Part shown: piece after piece, positions 1 through 8,350 of the stretch
Layout of the letters: each line of letters starts with the position of its first letter
How positions within the stretch are numbered: the first letter of the stretch is position 1
NCBI GenBank assembly: GCA_913776965.1
Contig: CAJYQL010000085.1
Coordinates: 1-47,213 of the forward strand
DNA: 47,213 nt
Direction of reading: 5' to 3'
Origin: an uncultured Xylophilus sp.
GTDB lineage: Bacteria; Pseudomonadota; Gammaproteobacteria; Burkholderiales; Burkholderiaceae_C
Made by a program: the position numbers and the translations under genes
The notes under the pieces: generated by a model
What the model was told of the DNA's origin: nothing
The model's database searches: none
What the model saw: only the letters and a program-made list of their open reading frames with translations

Positions 1-761
1 CCGGGCACCCGGACCAAGCTGTTGATCGGCACCGATTCGGGATACGGGTCGAGATTCGCGAGCTGCGCGATCAGCCCCGCACGGTGCACCGGCGCTTCGC
101 CCATGCCGACGATGCCGCCGCAGCAGACGCTGATGCCGGCCGCGCGCACGTGGCGCAGGGTGTCGAGCCGCTGCTGGTAGCTTCGGGTATCGACCACGCT
201 GCCGTAGTATTCGGGCGCGGTGTCGAGGTTGTGGTTGTAGTAATCCAGGCCCGCGTTGCGCAGCTGCACCGCATGGTGCGGCTCCAGCATGCCCAGCGTG
301 GCGCAGGTCTGCAGGCCGAGACCCTTGACCGCTTCCACCAGCACCGCGACCTTCTCCACGTCGCGGTCCTTCGGCGCACGCCAGGCCGCGCCCATGCAGA
401 AGCGGGTCGCGCCCGCATCCTTGGCGGCCTGCGCGGCGCGCAGCACCTCGTCGCGCTCCATCAGCTTCTGCGCCTTCACCCCGGTGTCGAACTCGGCCGA
501 CTGCGGGCAGTAGCCGCAGTTCTCGGGGCAGCCACCGGTCTTCACCGACAGCAGCGTCGCCAGTTCAATATCGCCCTCCGGGAAATGCTGGCGGTGCACG
601 GTCTGGGCGCGGTGCAGCAGGTCGAGGAACGGCAGCTGGAGCAGGGCCTCGACGGCCTCGACCGTCCAGCGCACCGCGCCGGGCGCGGTCGGCGGCGGGG
701 CGGCATGCAGGACGATCGGGCGGACGGCGGTGTCTGGAGCGGATACGGTCGGGAAGGTCAT
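1..761 (-). CDS. bioB: Biotin synthase, 5' part (runs off left edge)
   Basis: BioB is a radical SAM enzyme that inserts sulfur into dethiobiotin, the last step of biotin synthesis. The first 253 residues are visible, and the reading frame is still open at the left edge. The SAM-cluster motif CPENCGYC has its three cysteines at residues 78, 82 and 85. The family motif YNHNLDT follows, then [12 protein letters not shown] chose the ATG at 759-761 because it opens a short variable leader before the conserved core starting near residue 40. No other biotin gene is visible here. Family assignment is secure; the C-terminal [2Fe-2S] ligands lie outside the window. Confidence 0.95.
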   Translation of the reverse strand, partial: MTFPTVSAPDTAVRPIVLHAAPPPTAPGAVRWTVEAVEALLQLPFLDLLHRAQTVHRQHFPEGDIELATLLSVKTGGCPENCGYCPQSAEFDTGVKAQKLMERDEVLRAAQAAKDAGATRFCMGAAWRAPKDRDVEKVAVLVEAVKGLGLQTCATLGMLEPHHAVQLRNAGLDYYNHNLDTAPEYYGSVVDTRSYQQRLDTLRHVRAAGISVCCGGIVGMGEAPVHRAGLIAQLANLDPYPESVPINSLVRVP

Positions 762-879
762 GCGGAGGCAGGATCTGAATCAGGAGAAGGATGGACGACC
801 GCCTGCACACAGCAGGCGGCGGCGATGCGCCGGAGGGCCACCGCCGGGGCTGGCGGTCATGCCGGCCCGCACGGCAGTG

Positions 880-1246
880 TCAGTCATTGCCGGACGGCAG
901 GAACGACGGCGGCTGCACCGCTGCCAGCGGCGGCTCGCCGAAGGCATTGGCCTGCGGCTGGCTCGGCTGCACGTTCCAGTAGAGCAGCACCAGGAAACCC
1001 ACGAACGGCACGAAATACAGCAGCAGCCACCAGCCGCTGCAGCCGGCGCGCGCCGACGGCCAGCGCGGGCAGCAGCAGCGCCAGCGCGGCGATGCCGTAG
1101 ACCGCCTCGTGGATCATCGACGCCACGACGAGGACGACGATCTGGAACAGCGCGAACCACCAGAATTCCGAGCGGCTCGCCCGTCCGGAGAAATCGACGT
1201 ACTTGCGCTGCAGGCAGGTGGAGACGGCGGAGCCGAAAGTCATCAT
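880..1246 (-). pseudogene. DUF805 inner-membrane protein, broken by a ~14-nt deletion
   Basis: The N-terminal frame (ATG at 1244-1246, or the adjacent ATG at 1241-1243) gives a DUF805 start with the motif GRASRSEFWWF and then two hydrophobic stretches, ending in VGARRL. The family continues ARRLHDxGRSGWW. Here the next bases resume in another frame as SGWWLLLYFVPFVGF and read to a stop at 880-882, with a normal end of about 50 residues. The five residues HDxGR, plus one base of frame, are missing: 14 nt lost near 1040-1046. Read literally, the first frame runs on as Ala/Arg-rich sequence to 884. It is either a recent loss-of-function deletion or a sequencing error. Function of the family is unknown. 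Confidence 0.75.
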
Positions 1247-1323
1247 GGCGGGTGGTTCCTCGTACGGTGCGGATGCCGGACGGCACCCGCGCGCATCATA
1301 GGCCGGGCCGTCGACGCCCTCCT

Positions 1324-1384
1324 CTGCCCTGCCCTGCCCTGCCCTGCCTTGGCCTGCCCTCCCCTGCCCTGCCTTGGCTTGGCC
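1324..1384. repeat. CTGCC-rich simple repeat
   Basis: Degenerate pentamer tract built from CTGCC and CCTTGG units, ending at the left border of the insertion sequence. It lies upstream of the broken DUF805 gene and codes for nothing I can support. Confidence 0.7.
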
Positions 1385-1393
1385 TAGGGCCTG

Positions 1394-2157
1394 TTAACAC
1401 AACCGCAGTCCATCGGCGATCAGCGCGAAGCTGATGAAGGCGATGAACATGACGTCGAGCTTCTCGAAGCGGGAGAAGATGAGGCGGTAGCCCTTGAGCC
1501 TGCGGAACAGGCGTTCGACCTCGTTGCGGCGCTTGTACATGGCCCGGTCGTACTCCCAGGGCTCGATGCGAGTGCTCAGAGGCGGCACGACCGGGACGAA
1601 GCCCAGATCGAGTGCGAGCTGCCGGGTTTCATTGCCCTCGTAGGCGCGGTCCATGATCAGGTGAAGAGGGCGATTGGGTGGTCCCAGCCGCCTCAACAGC
1701 TCTCGCCCCTCGGGTGCATCGTGCGCCTGGCCCGGCGACAGCGAGAACGCTACGGCCGTGCGCGCGTCGGCCGCAACGAGGTGGATCTTGGTGTTCCAGC
1801 CACCGCGGGACTTGCCGATAGCCTGCGGACCGTTTTTTTTCGAGCACCAGTGCCGTCGGGATGCACTTTCACACTGGTGCTGTCCAGGCAGACGGACTCG
1901 ATCTTGATCTGCACGACCTGAGCGCGCTGCAACTGCTCGAACGCCTTGTCGAGCACGCCAGACTTGGCCCAGCGGCTCATGCGCGTGTAGATGGTGTGCC
2001 AGTTGCCAAACCGCTTGGGCAGACCACGCCACTTGCAGCCGTGCTCGGCCACATAGAGGATCGCGTTGAGCACTTGCAGGTTTGAAAGGCTGACGTTGCC
2101 TCGTTGGCGGGGCAAGCAGTGTTCGATCTGGGCGAATTGCGCTGTTGTGATCTCCAT
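1394..2157 (-). CDS. IS5-family DDE transposase, OrfAB by -1 frameshift
   Basis: OrfA (2157 down to 1750) carries the N-terminal DUF4096-type domain and the first catalytic Asp (LDSTSVKVHPDG). OrfB (1394 to about 1840) carries the second Asp (LIMDRAYEGNE) and the catalytic Glu region (EVERLFRRLKGYR). The frames meet at A8 on the minus strand. OrfA reads GAR-KK-TVRRL and OrfB reads CS-KK-NGPQAIGKSRGG, so slipping back one base gives a continuous protein of about 254 residues, the normal size. The OrfB stop codon lies inside the left inverted repeat. Programmed -1 frameshifting is established for this IS group; its use here is inferred. Confidence 0.9.
1833..1840 (-). promoter_or_regulatory. 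A8 slippery site for transposase -1 frameshift
   Basis: Eight consecutive A on the minus strand (T on plus), exactly where the two transposase frames must join. A -1 slip keeps Lys-Lys pairing and leads into the conserved NGPQAIGKSRGG segment. Confidence 0.75.
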
Positions 2158-2225
2158 CGACCCAGTGTCGATGGAGAGCCGTCTGCGCGCAATTAGTGTT
2201 AACAGGCCCTAGTCCCGCGCCAGTG

Positions 2226-3827
2226 TCAGGCCGCGCGCAGCCGCTGCACCAGCGCGGCGGTGGACGCGTCCAGTCCCGCGGTATGGCCCGAGGCGAGCCG
2301 CGGCTCGATGTCCTTGGCCAGCACCTTGCCCAGCTCCACGCCCCACTGGTCGAAGCTGTTGATGCCCCAGAGCGCTCCGCTCACGAAGACACGGTGTTCG
2401 TAGAGCGCGATCAGCGCGCCCAGCGTCGTCGGGTCCAGCCGCTCCAGCACGAAGAAGCTGCTCGGCCGATTGCCCGGGAAATGGCGATGGCCGCCGGTGT
2501 CGTCCTGGCCCTGCAGCAACGCAGCTGCCTGCGCGAGCGCATTGGCCAGCAGCTTGCCGTGGTGGCCGGGCAGGTCGTGGTCGGTCTCGCGCACGGCGAT
2601 GAATTCGAGCGGCACGACGTCGGTGCCCTGGTGCAGCATCTGGAAGAACGCATGCTGGCCGTTGGTGCCGGGCTCGCCCCAGACCACCGGCGAGGTGGCG
2701 AAGGGCAGCGCCTCGCCGTCCCGGTCCACCCGCTTGCCGTTGCTCTCCATCTCGAGCTGCTGCAGGTAGGCCGGCAGCCGCTTCAGGCCCTGGTGGTAGG
2801 GCGCGACGCAGCGGCTCGCGAAGCCGTGGAAGTTGCGGTACCAGATGTCGAGCAGTCCGAGCCGCACCGGCAGGTTGCGCTCCAGCGGCGCGGTGCGGAA
2901 ATGCTCGTCCATCGCATGCGCGCCGGCCAGCAGCGCACGGAAGCCCGCGGCGCCGACCGCGATGGCGATCGGCAGACCGATCGCCGACCACAGCGAATAG
3001 CGCCCGCCCACCCAGTCCCAGAAGCCGAAGGTGGTGGTGATGCCGAAGTCCTTCGCTGCCGCCACGTTGGTCGTCAGCGCGGCGAAATGACGGGCCACGT
3101 CGGTGCCGCCGGCCGCCTGGAACCAAGCCTTGGCGCTCTGCGCGTTGGTCATGGTCTCGATCGTGGTGAAGGTCTTGGAGGCGACCAGGAACAGCGTGCT
3201 CTCCGGCCGCACCTGGCGCAGCACCGCGGCGAGGTCGTGGCCGTCGACGTTGGAGACGAAATGGAAACGCTTGCCCGGCGCGCGGAAGGCGTCGAGCGCC
3301 AGCACCGCCATCTGCGGGCCGAGGTCGGAGCCGCCGATGCCGATGTTGACGATGTCGGTGATCGCCGCATCGCCGCGGATGCGCTCGGCGTACGCCAGCA
3401 TCGCGGCCCGCACGCCCTCGACCTCGTTCAGGCCCTTTGCTATCGAATCCGTAGCTGCCTGCGCAGGCGGCACCTGCGCAGAAGCCGGATTTTCATCCGA
3501 TCCGGGCCGCCGCAGCGCGACGTGCAGCACTGCACGGCCCTCGGTCGCGTTGATCGGCGCGCCGGCGAACATCGCGTCGCGCTGCGCCTCCAGGCCGCAG
3601 TCGCGGGCCAGCTGCAGTAGCAGATCCTCGGTCGTGGCGTCGATGCGGTTCTTCGACAGGTCGGCGAACAGGTGCGGCGCTTCCTGGCAGAAGCGCTCGA
3701 CCCGCTGCGGGTCGGTGACGAAGGCGTGGCGGGCGTCGAAGTCGCGGCCGCCGCCGCCGCCGGTGTCGAAATGGGCCTGCAGGGCCTGCCAGGCGGCGGT
3801 GCGGTCGCAGCGGGTCGCGGGAGTCAT
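2226..3827 (-). CDS. pgi: Glucose-6-phosphate isomerase with a repeat-derived insert
   Basis: Pgi interconverts glucose-6-phosphate and fructose-6-phosphate in the cytoplasm. The 533-residue protein has the family signatures VNIGIGGSDLGP, VASKTFTTIETMTN, WVGGRYSLWSAIG, GTNGQHAFFQ (catalytic His) and WGINSFDQWGVELGK (C-terminal Lys). Residues 110-130 are odd. After ATEGRAVLHVALR the family normally has a short loop of the type VDGxxVxPEV. Here a longer Ala/Pro-rich stretch (SDENPASAQVPPAQ...) is encoded by a copy of dispersed repeat R (3439-3502), in frame. The gene lies 54 bp after tal in the same direction, so the two are probably co-transcribed and under HexR control. All catalytic motifs are present. 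Confidence 0.96.
   Translation of the reverse strand: MTPATRCDRTAAWQALQAHFDTGGGGGRDFDARHAFVTDPQRVERFCQEAPHLFADLSKNRIDATTEDLLLQLARDCGLEAQRDAMFAGAPINATEGRAVLHVALRRPGSDENPASAQVPPAQAATDSIAKGLNEVEGVRAAMLAYAERIRGDAAITDIVNIGIGGSDLGPQMAVLALDAFRAPGKRFHFVSNVDGHDLAAVLRQVRPESTLFLVASKTFTTIETMTNAQSAKAWFQAAGGTDVARHFAALTTNVAAAKDFGITTTFGFWDWVGGRYSLWSAIGLPIAIAVGAAGFRALLAGAHAMDEHFRTAPLERNLPVRLGLLDIWYRNFHGFASRCVAPYHQGLKRLPAYLQQLEMESNGKRVDRDGEALPFATSPVVWGEPGTNGQHAFFQMLHQGTDVVPLEFIAVRETDHDLPGHHGKLLANALAQAAALLQGQDDTGGHRHFPGNRPSSFFVLERLDPTTLGALIALYEHRVFVSGALWGINSFDQWGVELGKVLAKDIEPRLASGHTAGLDASTAALVQRLRAA
3439..3502 (+). repeat. Dispersed repeat R, copy R1 (inside pgi)
   Basis: Starts gctatcgaatccgtagctgc, then has a hairpin TGCGCAGG-cggca-CCTGCGCA and an AT-rich tail. 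Aligned without gaps to copy R4 (29700-29763), I count about 52 identical bases of 64. It reads on the strand opposite pgi. Confidence 0.85.
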
Positions 3828-3881
3828 CGGGTCTTTCGGAGCGTCGGAGGGTCGAAGGGTCGGATGGAGAAGAAGCCGGGA

Positions 3882-4835
3882 TCAGCCGTGCTGCGCCCGC
3901 AGCAGGTCGTCGAGCTTGCGGGCGTCGGCGGCGAAGGCGCGGATGCCCTCGGCCAGCTTCTCGGTCGCCATCGCATCCTCGTTGAGGGCGAAGCGGAAGG
4001 CCGGTTCGTCGTACTGCACCGCGGCCACGTCGGCGTGGCGGGCTTCCGCCGGGTCGAGGCCCGGCTGCAGCGGCGCGTCGGAGGCGGCCAGCTGCGCCAG
4101 CAGTTCGGGGCTGATCGTCAGCAGGTCGCAGCCGGCGAGCGCGGTGATCTGGCCGACGTTGCGGAAGCTCGCGCCCATCACCTCGGTGGCGATGCCGTGG
4201 CGCTTGTAGTACGCGAAGATCGACCGCACCGAGCGCACGCCCGGATCGTTCGCGCCGGCGTTCGCCGCCTCGTCCCAGCCGGCGCCGGCCGACTTCTTGT
4301 ACCAGTCGTATATCCGGCCGACGAAGGGTGAGATCAGCTGCACGCCGGCGTCGCCGCAGGCCACCGCCTGCGCGAAGGAGAACAGCAGCGTCAGGTTGGT
4401 GCGGATGCCGCGCTGCTCCAGCCGCTCGGCCGCGCGGATGCCTTCCCAGGTCGCGGCGACCTTCACCAGGAGGCGCTCCGGCGCGATGCCGGCTTCCTGG
4501 TAGAGCGCCGCGATCCGCTCGCCGCGGGCAAAGGTGGCGTCGGCGTCGAAGGACAGCCGCGCATCGACCTCGGTGGACACGCGGCCCGGGATGATCGACA
4601 GGATCTCGGTGCCGAAGCGCACCAGCAGCCGGTCCACGATCTCGTCGAGCGGCCGGCCGCGGAACTGCGCGACCGTCTCGTCGAGCAGCGGCCGGTACTC
4701 CGGCTTCTGCACCGCCTTCAGGATCAGCGACGGATTGGTGGTCGCGTCCTGCGGCTGGTAGGCGGCGAGCTGGCGGAAGTCGCCGGTATCGGCGACGACG
4801 GTGGTGTACTGCTTGAGGGCGTCGAGTTGGTTCAT
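3882..4835 (-). CDS. tal: Transaldolase
   Basis: Tal moves a dihydroxyacetone unit between sugar phosphates in the non-oxidative pentose phosphate pathway. The 317-residue length matches the TalB class. Visible features are VVADTGDF with Asp16, [11 protein letters not shown], and [12 protein letters not shown] with Lys125, the Schiff-base lysine (Lys132 in E. coli TalB). I chose the ATG at 4833-4835 because it gives the family N-terminus [14 protein letters not shown]; a longer in-frame start at 4913 would add 26 unrelated residues and run across an operator. tal is divergent from zwf with two HexR-like sites between them, and pgi follows. Confidence 0.95.
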   Translation of the reverse strand: MNQLDALKQYTTVVADTGDFRQLAAYQPQDATTNPSLILKAVQKPEYRPLLDETVAQFRGRPLDEIVDRLLVRFGTEILSIIPGRVSTEVDARLSFDADATFARGERIAALYQEAGIAPERLLVKVAATWEGIRAAERLEQRGIRTNLTLLFSFAQAVACGDAGVQLISPFVGRIYDWYKKSAGAGWDEAANAGANDPGVRSVRSIFAYYKRHGIATEVMGASFRNVGQITALAGCDLLTISPELLAQLAASDAPLQPGLDPAEARHADVAAVQYDEPAFRFALNEDAMATEKLAEGIRAFAADARKLDDLLRAQHG

Positions 4836-4875
4836 GGCGAGAGCAGGTCCGTAAAAAGCGGCGGGCGGATTATCA

Positions 4876-4890
4876 CGTAATCGGGTTACA
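4876..4890. promoter_or_regulatory. Putative HexR operator 1
   Basis: CGTAATCGGGTTACA is an imperfect palindrome (GTAA-N5-TTAC) that matches 10 of 15 positions of the HexR consensus TGTAATTAAATTACA as I recall it. It lies in the tal/zwf divergent gap, and hexR is two genes away. Confidence 0.6.
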
Positions 4891-4930
4891 TCACCTTGCG
4901 GCGCCGGTACCAATCGCTCCCGATAATCGC

Positions 4931-4945
4931 TGAAACTCGATTACA
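4931..4945. promoter_or_regulatory. Putative HexR operator 2
   Basis: TGAAACTCGATTACA matches 11 of 15 positions of the HexR consensus. It is centred about 38 bp before the zwf ATG and 55 bp from operator 1, so one repressor could govern both the zwf-hexR and tal-pgi transcripts. Confidence 0.65.
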
Positions 4946-4975
4946 TTTTGCGACTTTCAGCAAGAGCCCACGACC

Positions 4976-6442
4976 ATGTCCTTCGATCTTGTCCTCTTTG
5001 GCGGCACCGGCGACCTCGCATGGCGCAAGCTGATGCCCGCCCTGTTCCAGGCGTTCCGGCACGGCAGCCTGCCGGAGGGGCGGATTATTGGCGTCGCCCG
5101 CGACGACCACAGTGACGAGGCGTACCGCGAACTGATCCGCACCCGGTTCGAGGAGGTCGAAGGCGCGAAGCGCCCGAACGCCCAGGAGTTCGAGAAGTTC
5201 GCGCAGATGCTGTATTTCGTGCGGCTGGACCTCTCCAAGCCCGAAGACTATGCGCGGCTGAAGCAGAAGCTCGACGCCGGCCACGCCGACACGGTGGTGA
5301 TGTACCTGGCGACCGCGCCGGCGCTCTTCACCACCGCCTGCGAACAGCTGGGCGCGGCCGGCCTCGCGACGCCGCGCACCCGGATCGTGCTGGAAAAGCC
5401 GCTCGGCCACGACCTGGCCTCCAACCGCGCGATCAACGAGGCGGTGCGCAAGGTGTTCGCCGAGGAGCAGATCTTCCGCATCGACCACTACCTCGGCAAA
5501 CCGTCGGTGCAGAACCTGTTCGCGCTGCGCTTCGGCAATGCGCTGTTCGAGCCGCTGTGGCGCCGCGAGTACATCGCCAACATCCAGATCACGATCGCCG
5601 AGGACCTGGGCGTGGAAAAGCGCGGCGCCTTCTACGACACCACCGGGGCGCTGCGCGACATGGTGCAGAACCATGCGCTGCAGCTGCTCTGCGCCATCGG
5701 CATGGAGCCGCCGATCAACGCCAGCGCCGACGCGATCCGCGACGAGAAGCTGAAGGTGCTGCGCTCGCTGAAAGCCTGGACGCCCGACGACCTGGAGCGC
5801 CACGCGGTGCGCGGCCAGTACACCGCCGGCACCGCCTACGGCCAGCGGGTGCCCGGCTACCGCGAGGAACCCGGCGTGGACCCGGACAGCCGCACCGAGA
5901 CCTTCGTCGCGCTGCGCACCGAGATCGAGAACTGGCGCTGGGCAGGCGTGCCCTTCTACATCCGCACCGGCAAGCGGCTGGCCTCGCGCGATGCGCGGAT
6001 CGAAGTCAATTTCCGCCCGACCCCGCACCCGATCTACCGCACCCCTCAGGGCTGCGCCAACCAGCTCGCGATCAGCCTGCAGCCCAAGGACGGACTGGAA
6101 CTGCACCTGCTGGCCGAGGGCCAGGACGGCCGGCGCACCCGCCGCTCCAGCAGCACCGGCGAACAGACGCTGGCCCCGGTGCAGCTCGACCTGGACTTCG
6201 ACAAGCGCTTCGGCTCCGAACGGGTCGGCGCCTACGAGCGGCTGCTGCTCGACGTGATCGACGGCCGGCTCAACCTGTTCGTGCGCAGCGACGAGCAGGA
6301 GGCCGCCTGGCGCTGGGTCGAGCCGATCCTGGAGGCGTGGCAGACCGGCCGGCCGCGCGGCTACGCCGCCGGTACCTGGGGGCCGAGCGCCGCCAGCGCG
6401 ATGATCGCCCGCGACGGCTTCTGCTGGTCGGAAGAGGCCTGA
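4976..6442 (+). CDS. zwf: Glucose-6-phosphate 1-dehydrogenase
   Basis: Zwf oxidises glucose-6-phosphate to 6-phosphogluconolactone with NADP(+), feeding the oxidative pentose phosphate and Entner-Doudoroff routes. The protein has 488 residues, the usual length. The dinucleotide-binding motif GGTGDLA is at residues 9-15, and the active-site signature RIDHYLGKPSVQNL starts near residue 168, with substrate and catalytic His/Lys intact. The ATG at 4976 opens directly on the conserved strand FDLVLFGGTGDLAWRKL. hexR starts two bases after the stop, so they form a zwf-hexR operon, probably repressed by HexR through the upstream palindromes. Confidence 0.97.
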   Translation: MSFDLVLFGGTGDLAWRKLMPALFQAFRHGSLPEGRIIGVARDDHSDEAYRELIRTRFEEVEGAKRPNAQEFEKFAQMLYFVRLDLSKPEDYARLKQKLDAGHADTVVMYLATAPALFTTACEQLGAAGLATPRTRIVLEKPLGHDLASNRAINEAVRKVFAEEQIFRIDHYLGKPSVQNLFALRFGNALFEPLWRREYIANIQITIAEDLGVEKRGAFYDTTGALRDMVQNHALQLLCAIGMEPPINASADAIRDEKLKVLRSLKAWTPDDLERHAVRGQYTAGTAYGQRVPGYREEPGVDPDSRTETFVALRTEIENWRWAGVPFYIRTGKRLASRDARIEVNFRPTPHPIYRTPQGCANQLAISLQPKDGLELHLLAEGQDGRRTRRSSSTGEQTLAPVQLDLDFDKRFGSERVGAYERLLLDVIDGRLNLFVRSDEQEAAWRWVEPILEAWQTGRPRGYAAGTWGPSAASAMIARDGFCWSEEA

Positions 6443-6444
6443 GC

Positions 6445-7311
6445 ATGACGGCCGAAACGGGCGGCATGCTCGACCGCATCCGGGCTTCGCTGCCCTCGCT
6501 CGCGCCGGCCGAGCAGCGGGTGGGCCGGCTGGTGCTGGCCGACCCGAGGGCCTTCGCGAGCCTGCCGGTGGTGGAACTGGCGGACCGGGCGCACGTCAGC
6601 AAGCCGACGGTCGTGCGGTTCTGCCGCAGCGTCGGCTACGACGGCCTGTCGGATTTCAAGCTCAAGCTCGCCGGCAGCGTGAGCGAGGGCGTGCCCTTCA
6701 TCCACCGCAGCGTGGACCTGGACGACAAGACCGGCGACGTGATGGTCAAGGTGATCGACAACGCGGTCGCGGCCTTCCTCAAATACCGCAACGACGCCAG
6801 CACCTCGGCGATCGAACGGGCGGCCTCCGCCCTGGCCGCGACCTACCAGACCGGCCGGCGCATCGAGTTCTACGGCGCGGGCAACTCGGGCATCGTGGCG
6901 CAGGACGCCCAGCACAAGTTCTTCCGCCTGGGCGTGACCGCGATCGCCTACAGCGACGGGCACATGCAGGTGATGGGCGCGACGATGCTGGGGCCCGGCG
7001 ACTGCGTGGTGATCATTTCCAACTCCGGCCGCACCCGGGACCTGATGGATGCCGCCGACATCGCCCGCAAGAACGGCGCGACGACGATCGTCATCACCGC
7101 GAGCGGCTCGCCGCTGGCATCGGCCGGCCATATCCACCTGGCGGCCGACCATCCGGAGGGCTACGACCGCTACAGCCCGATGGTGTCGCGGCTGCTGCAC
7201 CTGATGGTGGTGGACATCCTGGCCACCTGCGTGGCGCTGCGCATCGGCACGCCGCTGCAGCCGGTGCTCAAGCAGATGAAGAACAACCTGCGGACCAAGC
7301 GCTACGCCTGA
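6445..7311 (+). CDS. hexR: HexR, RpiR-family regulator of glucose catabolism
   Basis: This 288-residue protein has an N-terminal RpiR helix-turn-helix (residues about 5-80; core ELADRAHVSKPTVVRFCRSVGYDG) and a SIS sugar-phosphate domain (about 120-265; IEFYGAGNSG and VIISNSGRTRDL). In Pseudomonas and other proteobacteria HexR represses zwf and related genes, and KDPG releases it from DNA. Its place directly after zwf and the two palindromes before zwf fit that role and suggest autoregulation. The ATG at 6445 follows the zwf stop by 2 bp. It ends 15 bp from the convergent I78 gene. Confidence 0.93.
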   Translation: MTAETGGMLDRIRASLPSLAPAEQRVGRLVLADPRAFASLPVVELADRAHVSKPTVVRFCRSVGYDGLSDFKLKLAGSVSEGVPFIHRSVDLDDKTGDVMVKVIDNAVAAFLKYRNDASTSAIERAASALAATYQTGRRIEFYGAGNSGIVAQDAQHKFFRLGVTAIAYSDGHMQVMGATMLGPGDCVVIISNSGRTRDLMDAADIARKNGATTIVITASGSPLASAGHIHLAADHPEGYDRYSPMVSRLLHLMVVDILATCVALRIGTPLQPVLKQMKNNLRTKRYA

Positions 7312-7326
7312 TCCGCCTCCCTGCCG

Positions 7327-7656
7327 TCAGCCGCAGCGGGCGGTCGTGATCCGGCCCTGAGCGTCGGTGTCGAGCGTCAGGCGTGCCGGCGCGAATTCCA
7401 TCGTCGCCATCTGGCCCGGCCGCAGCACCCGCACCACCCGGGCGCCCGCGCGGCGCTGGGCTTCTTCGGCCAGGCGCTGGTCGACCGTCTTGCCGAGCGT
7501 CCACTGCGCATTGGCCGCGTTGCAGGTGCCGCCGGGTTGCGCCAGCGGATCGGGCGCCGGTGCCGGCGGCGTGGGGCGCAGGCTGTTGCAGCCGGCGATA
7601 AGTGCGGCCACTGCGGTGGCAGACAGCGTGCGCAGGAGGAGAGAAGTCGGCGTCAT
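7327..7656 (-). CDS. I78-family putative peptidase-inhibitor lipoprotein
   Basis: Small secreted protein of 109 residues. A signal peptide (TSLLLRTLSATAVAALIAGC) ends in a lipobox with Cys, so it is probably a lipoprotein. After a Pro-rich linker comes the I78 peptidase-inhibitor core: a Cys, then AQWTLGKTVDQRLAEEAQRR, RVLRPGQMATMEF, and RLTLDTDAQGRI ending in RCG. I chose the ATG at 7654-7656 because it starts a proper signal peptide; an upstream in-frame start at 7701 would add 15 unlikely residues. The inhibitor role is known for few members, so target and function here are unknown. Confidence 0.85.
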   Translation of the reverse strand: MTPTSLLLRTLSATAVAALIAGCNSLRPTPPAPAPDPLAQPGGTCNAANAQWTLGKTVDQRLAEEAQRRAGARVVRVLRPGQMATMEFAPARLTLDTDAQGRITTARCG

Positions 7657-7697
7657 GGGGCGATTGTCGAGGACGGGCGCAGGACGGGGTGCAGCGT

Positions 7698-8096
7698 TCA
7701 CGGGGCGGCACGCGGGACCAGCAGCTGCGCGCGGGTCGCCTCGTCGAGCTGCAGCGCGCGCTGGCCGGCATTGGCCGGGCGGTCCGCCGGATCGGCCATC
7801 GGCAGCTCCCGCTCGGCATTGCGCCGGGCGCGCGGCCCGACCAGCGCCCCATTGCCGACCGGCGTGCCCGATGCCATCGCGCCGGCGCCGGCGTTGACAC
7901 CCGGATTGACCGTCACGCCGGGGCCGACGCCGCCCAGGCCGACACCGCCGGTGCCGCCGTTGGCCGAGGTGCTGGCACCCGGGCCGGTCGCCGCGGCCTG
8001 TGCGCCGATTGACACCTGTGCCGCAGCCGACAAGCCGTAGGCGGCTGCGGCAAGCACCACGGAATGGACAAGGGCGCGAACGGCGAAGCGGATCAT
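7698..8096 (-). CDS. Secreted Gly/Ala-rich small protein of unknown function
   Basis: 132 residues. It has a typical signal peptide (MIRFAVRALVHSVVLAAAAYG...) with likely cleavage after LSAAA, then a Gly/Ala/Val-rich low-complexity stretch with VG and PG steps (about residues 40-80). A charged C-terminal third follows (ARRNAERELPMADPADRP). I do not recognise a domain. It is probably periplasmic or exported. It lies 41 bp upstream of the I78 lipoprotein gene in the same direction, so the two may be co-transcribed. Confidence 0.65.
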   Translation of the reverse strand: MIRFAVRALVHSVVLAAAAYGLSAAAQVSIGAQAAATGPGASTSANGGTGGVGLGGVGPGVTVNPGVNAGAGAMASGTPVGNGALVGPRARRNAERELPMADPADRPANAGQRALQLDEATRAQLLVPRAAP

Positions 8097-8140
8097 GGCG
8101 GCACTCCTGATAGATGAACGATGCGTCTGCGGAAACCGGG

Positions 8141-8350
8141 TCAGATGCCTGCCACGGTCGTCATCACGTGCGGTGCGTAGCCGCTGATCGCAAGGGCGCT
8201 GGCCAGCGTCAGCACCAGCGTGCCCACGTAGCCGAGCGCGATGCGCGCCACCGAAATCCCGTCGTCGTCATCGTCAACCTTGAAGCGGCTGGGCGATGGA
8301 AGGGTGGCGAGCGGGGTGAAGGGGGTGTCGTCGGCGACAGGATGGGGCAT
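8141..8350 (-). CDS. Small single-pass membrane protein, unknown
   Basis: 69 residues from the ATG at 8348-8350 (MPHPVADDTPFTPLATL). It has an acidic run FKVDDDDDGISV and one transmembrane helix (ARIALGYVGTLVLTLASALAISGY) close to the C-terminus. An upstream in-frame ATG at 8422 would add 24 residues without recognisable features. No family recognised. It sits in a run of small minus-strand envelope genes. Confidence 0.5.
   Translation of the reverse strand: MPHPVADDTPFTPLATLPSPSRFKVDDDDDGISVARIALGYVGTLVLTLASALAISGYAPHVMTTVAGI

Larger units (their letters stand above)
1387..2209 (-). mobile_element. IS5-family (IS427-group-like) insertion sequence
   Basis: The element is 823 bp with perfect 14-bp terminal inverted repeats, GGGCCTGTTAACAC at 1387-1400 and its complement at 2196-2209. 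Both ends sit in a CTAG tetranucleotide, consistent with a TA target duplication (1385-1386 and 2210-2211); the exact end is ambiguous by a base or two because CTAG is palindromic. Inside is one transposase in two overlapping frames joined at an A8 run. The right end lies 16 bp from the pgi stop codon, so pgi is intact. Both ends and both frames look undamaged, so the copy may be active. Subgroup assignment is from architecture and motifs only. Confidence 0.92.

Noticed and set aside
84-1100. Plus-strand ORF of 338 codons over bioB
   Set aside because: It is antisense to the clear bioB and DUF805 frames and rich in Arg/Ala/His, as expected for a shadow in GC-rich DNA.
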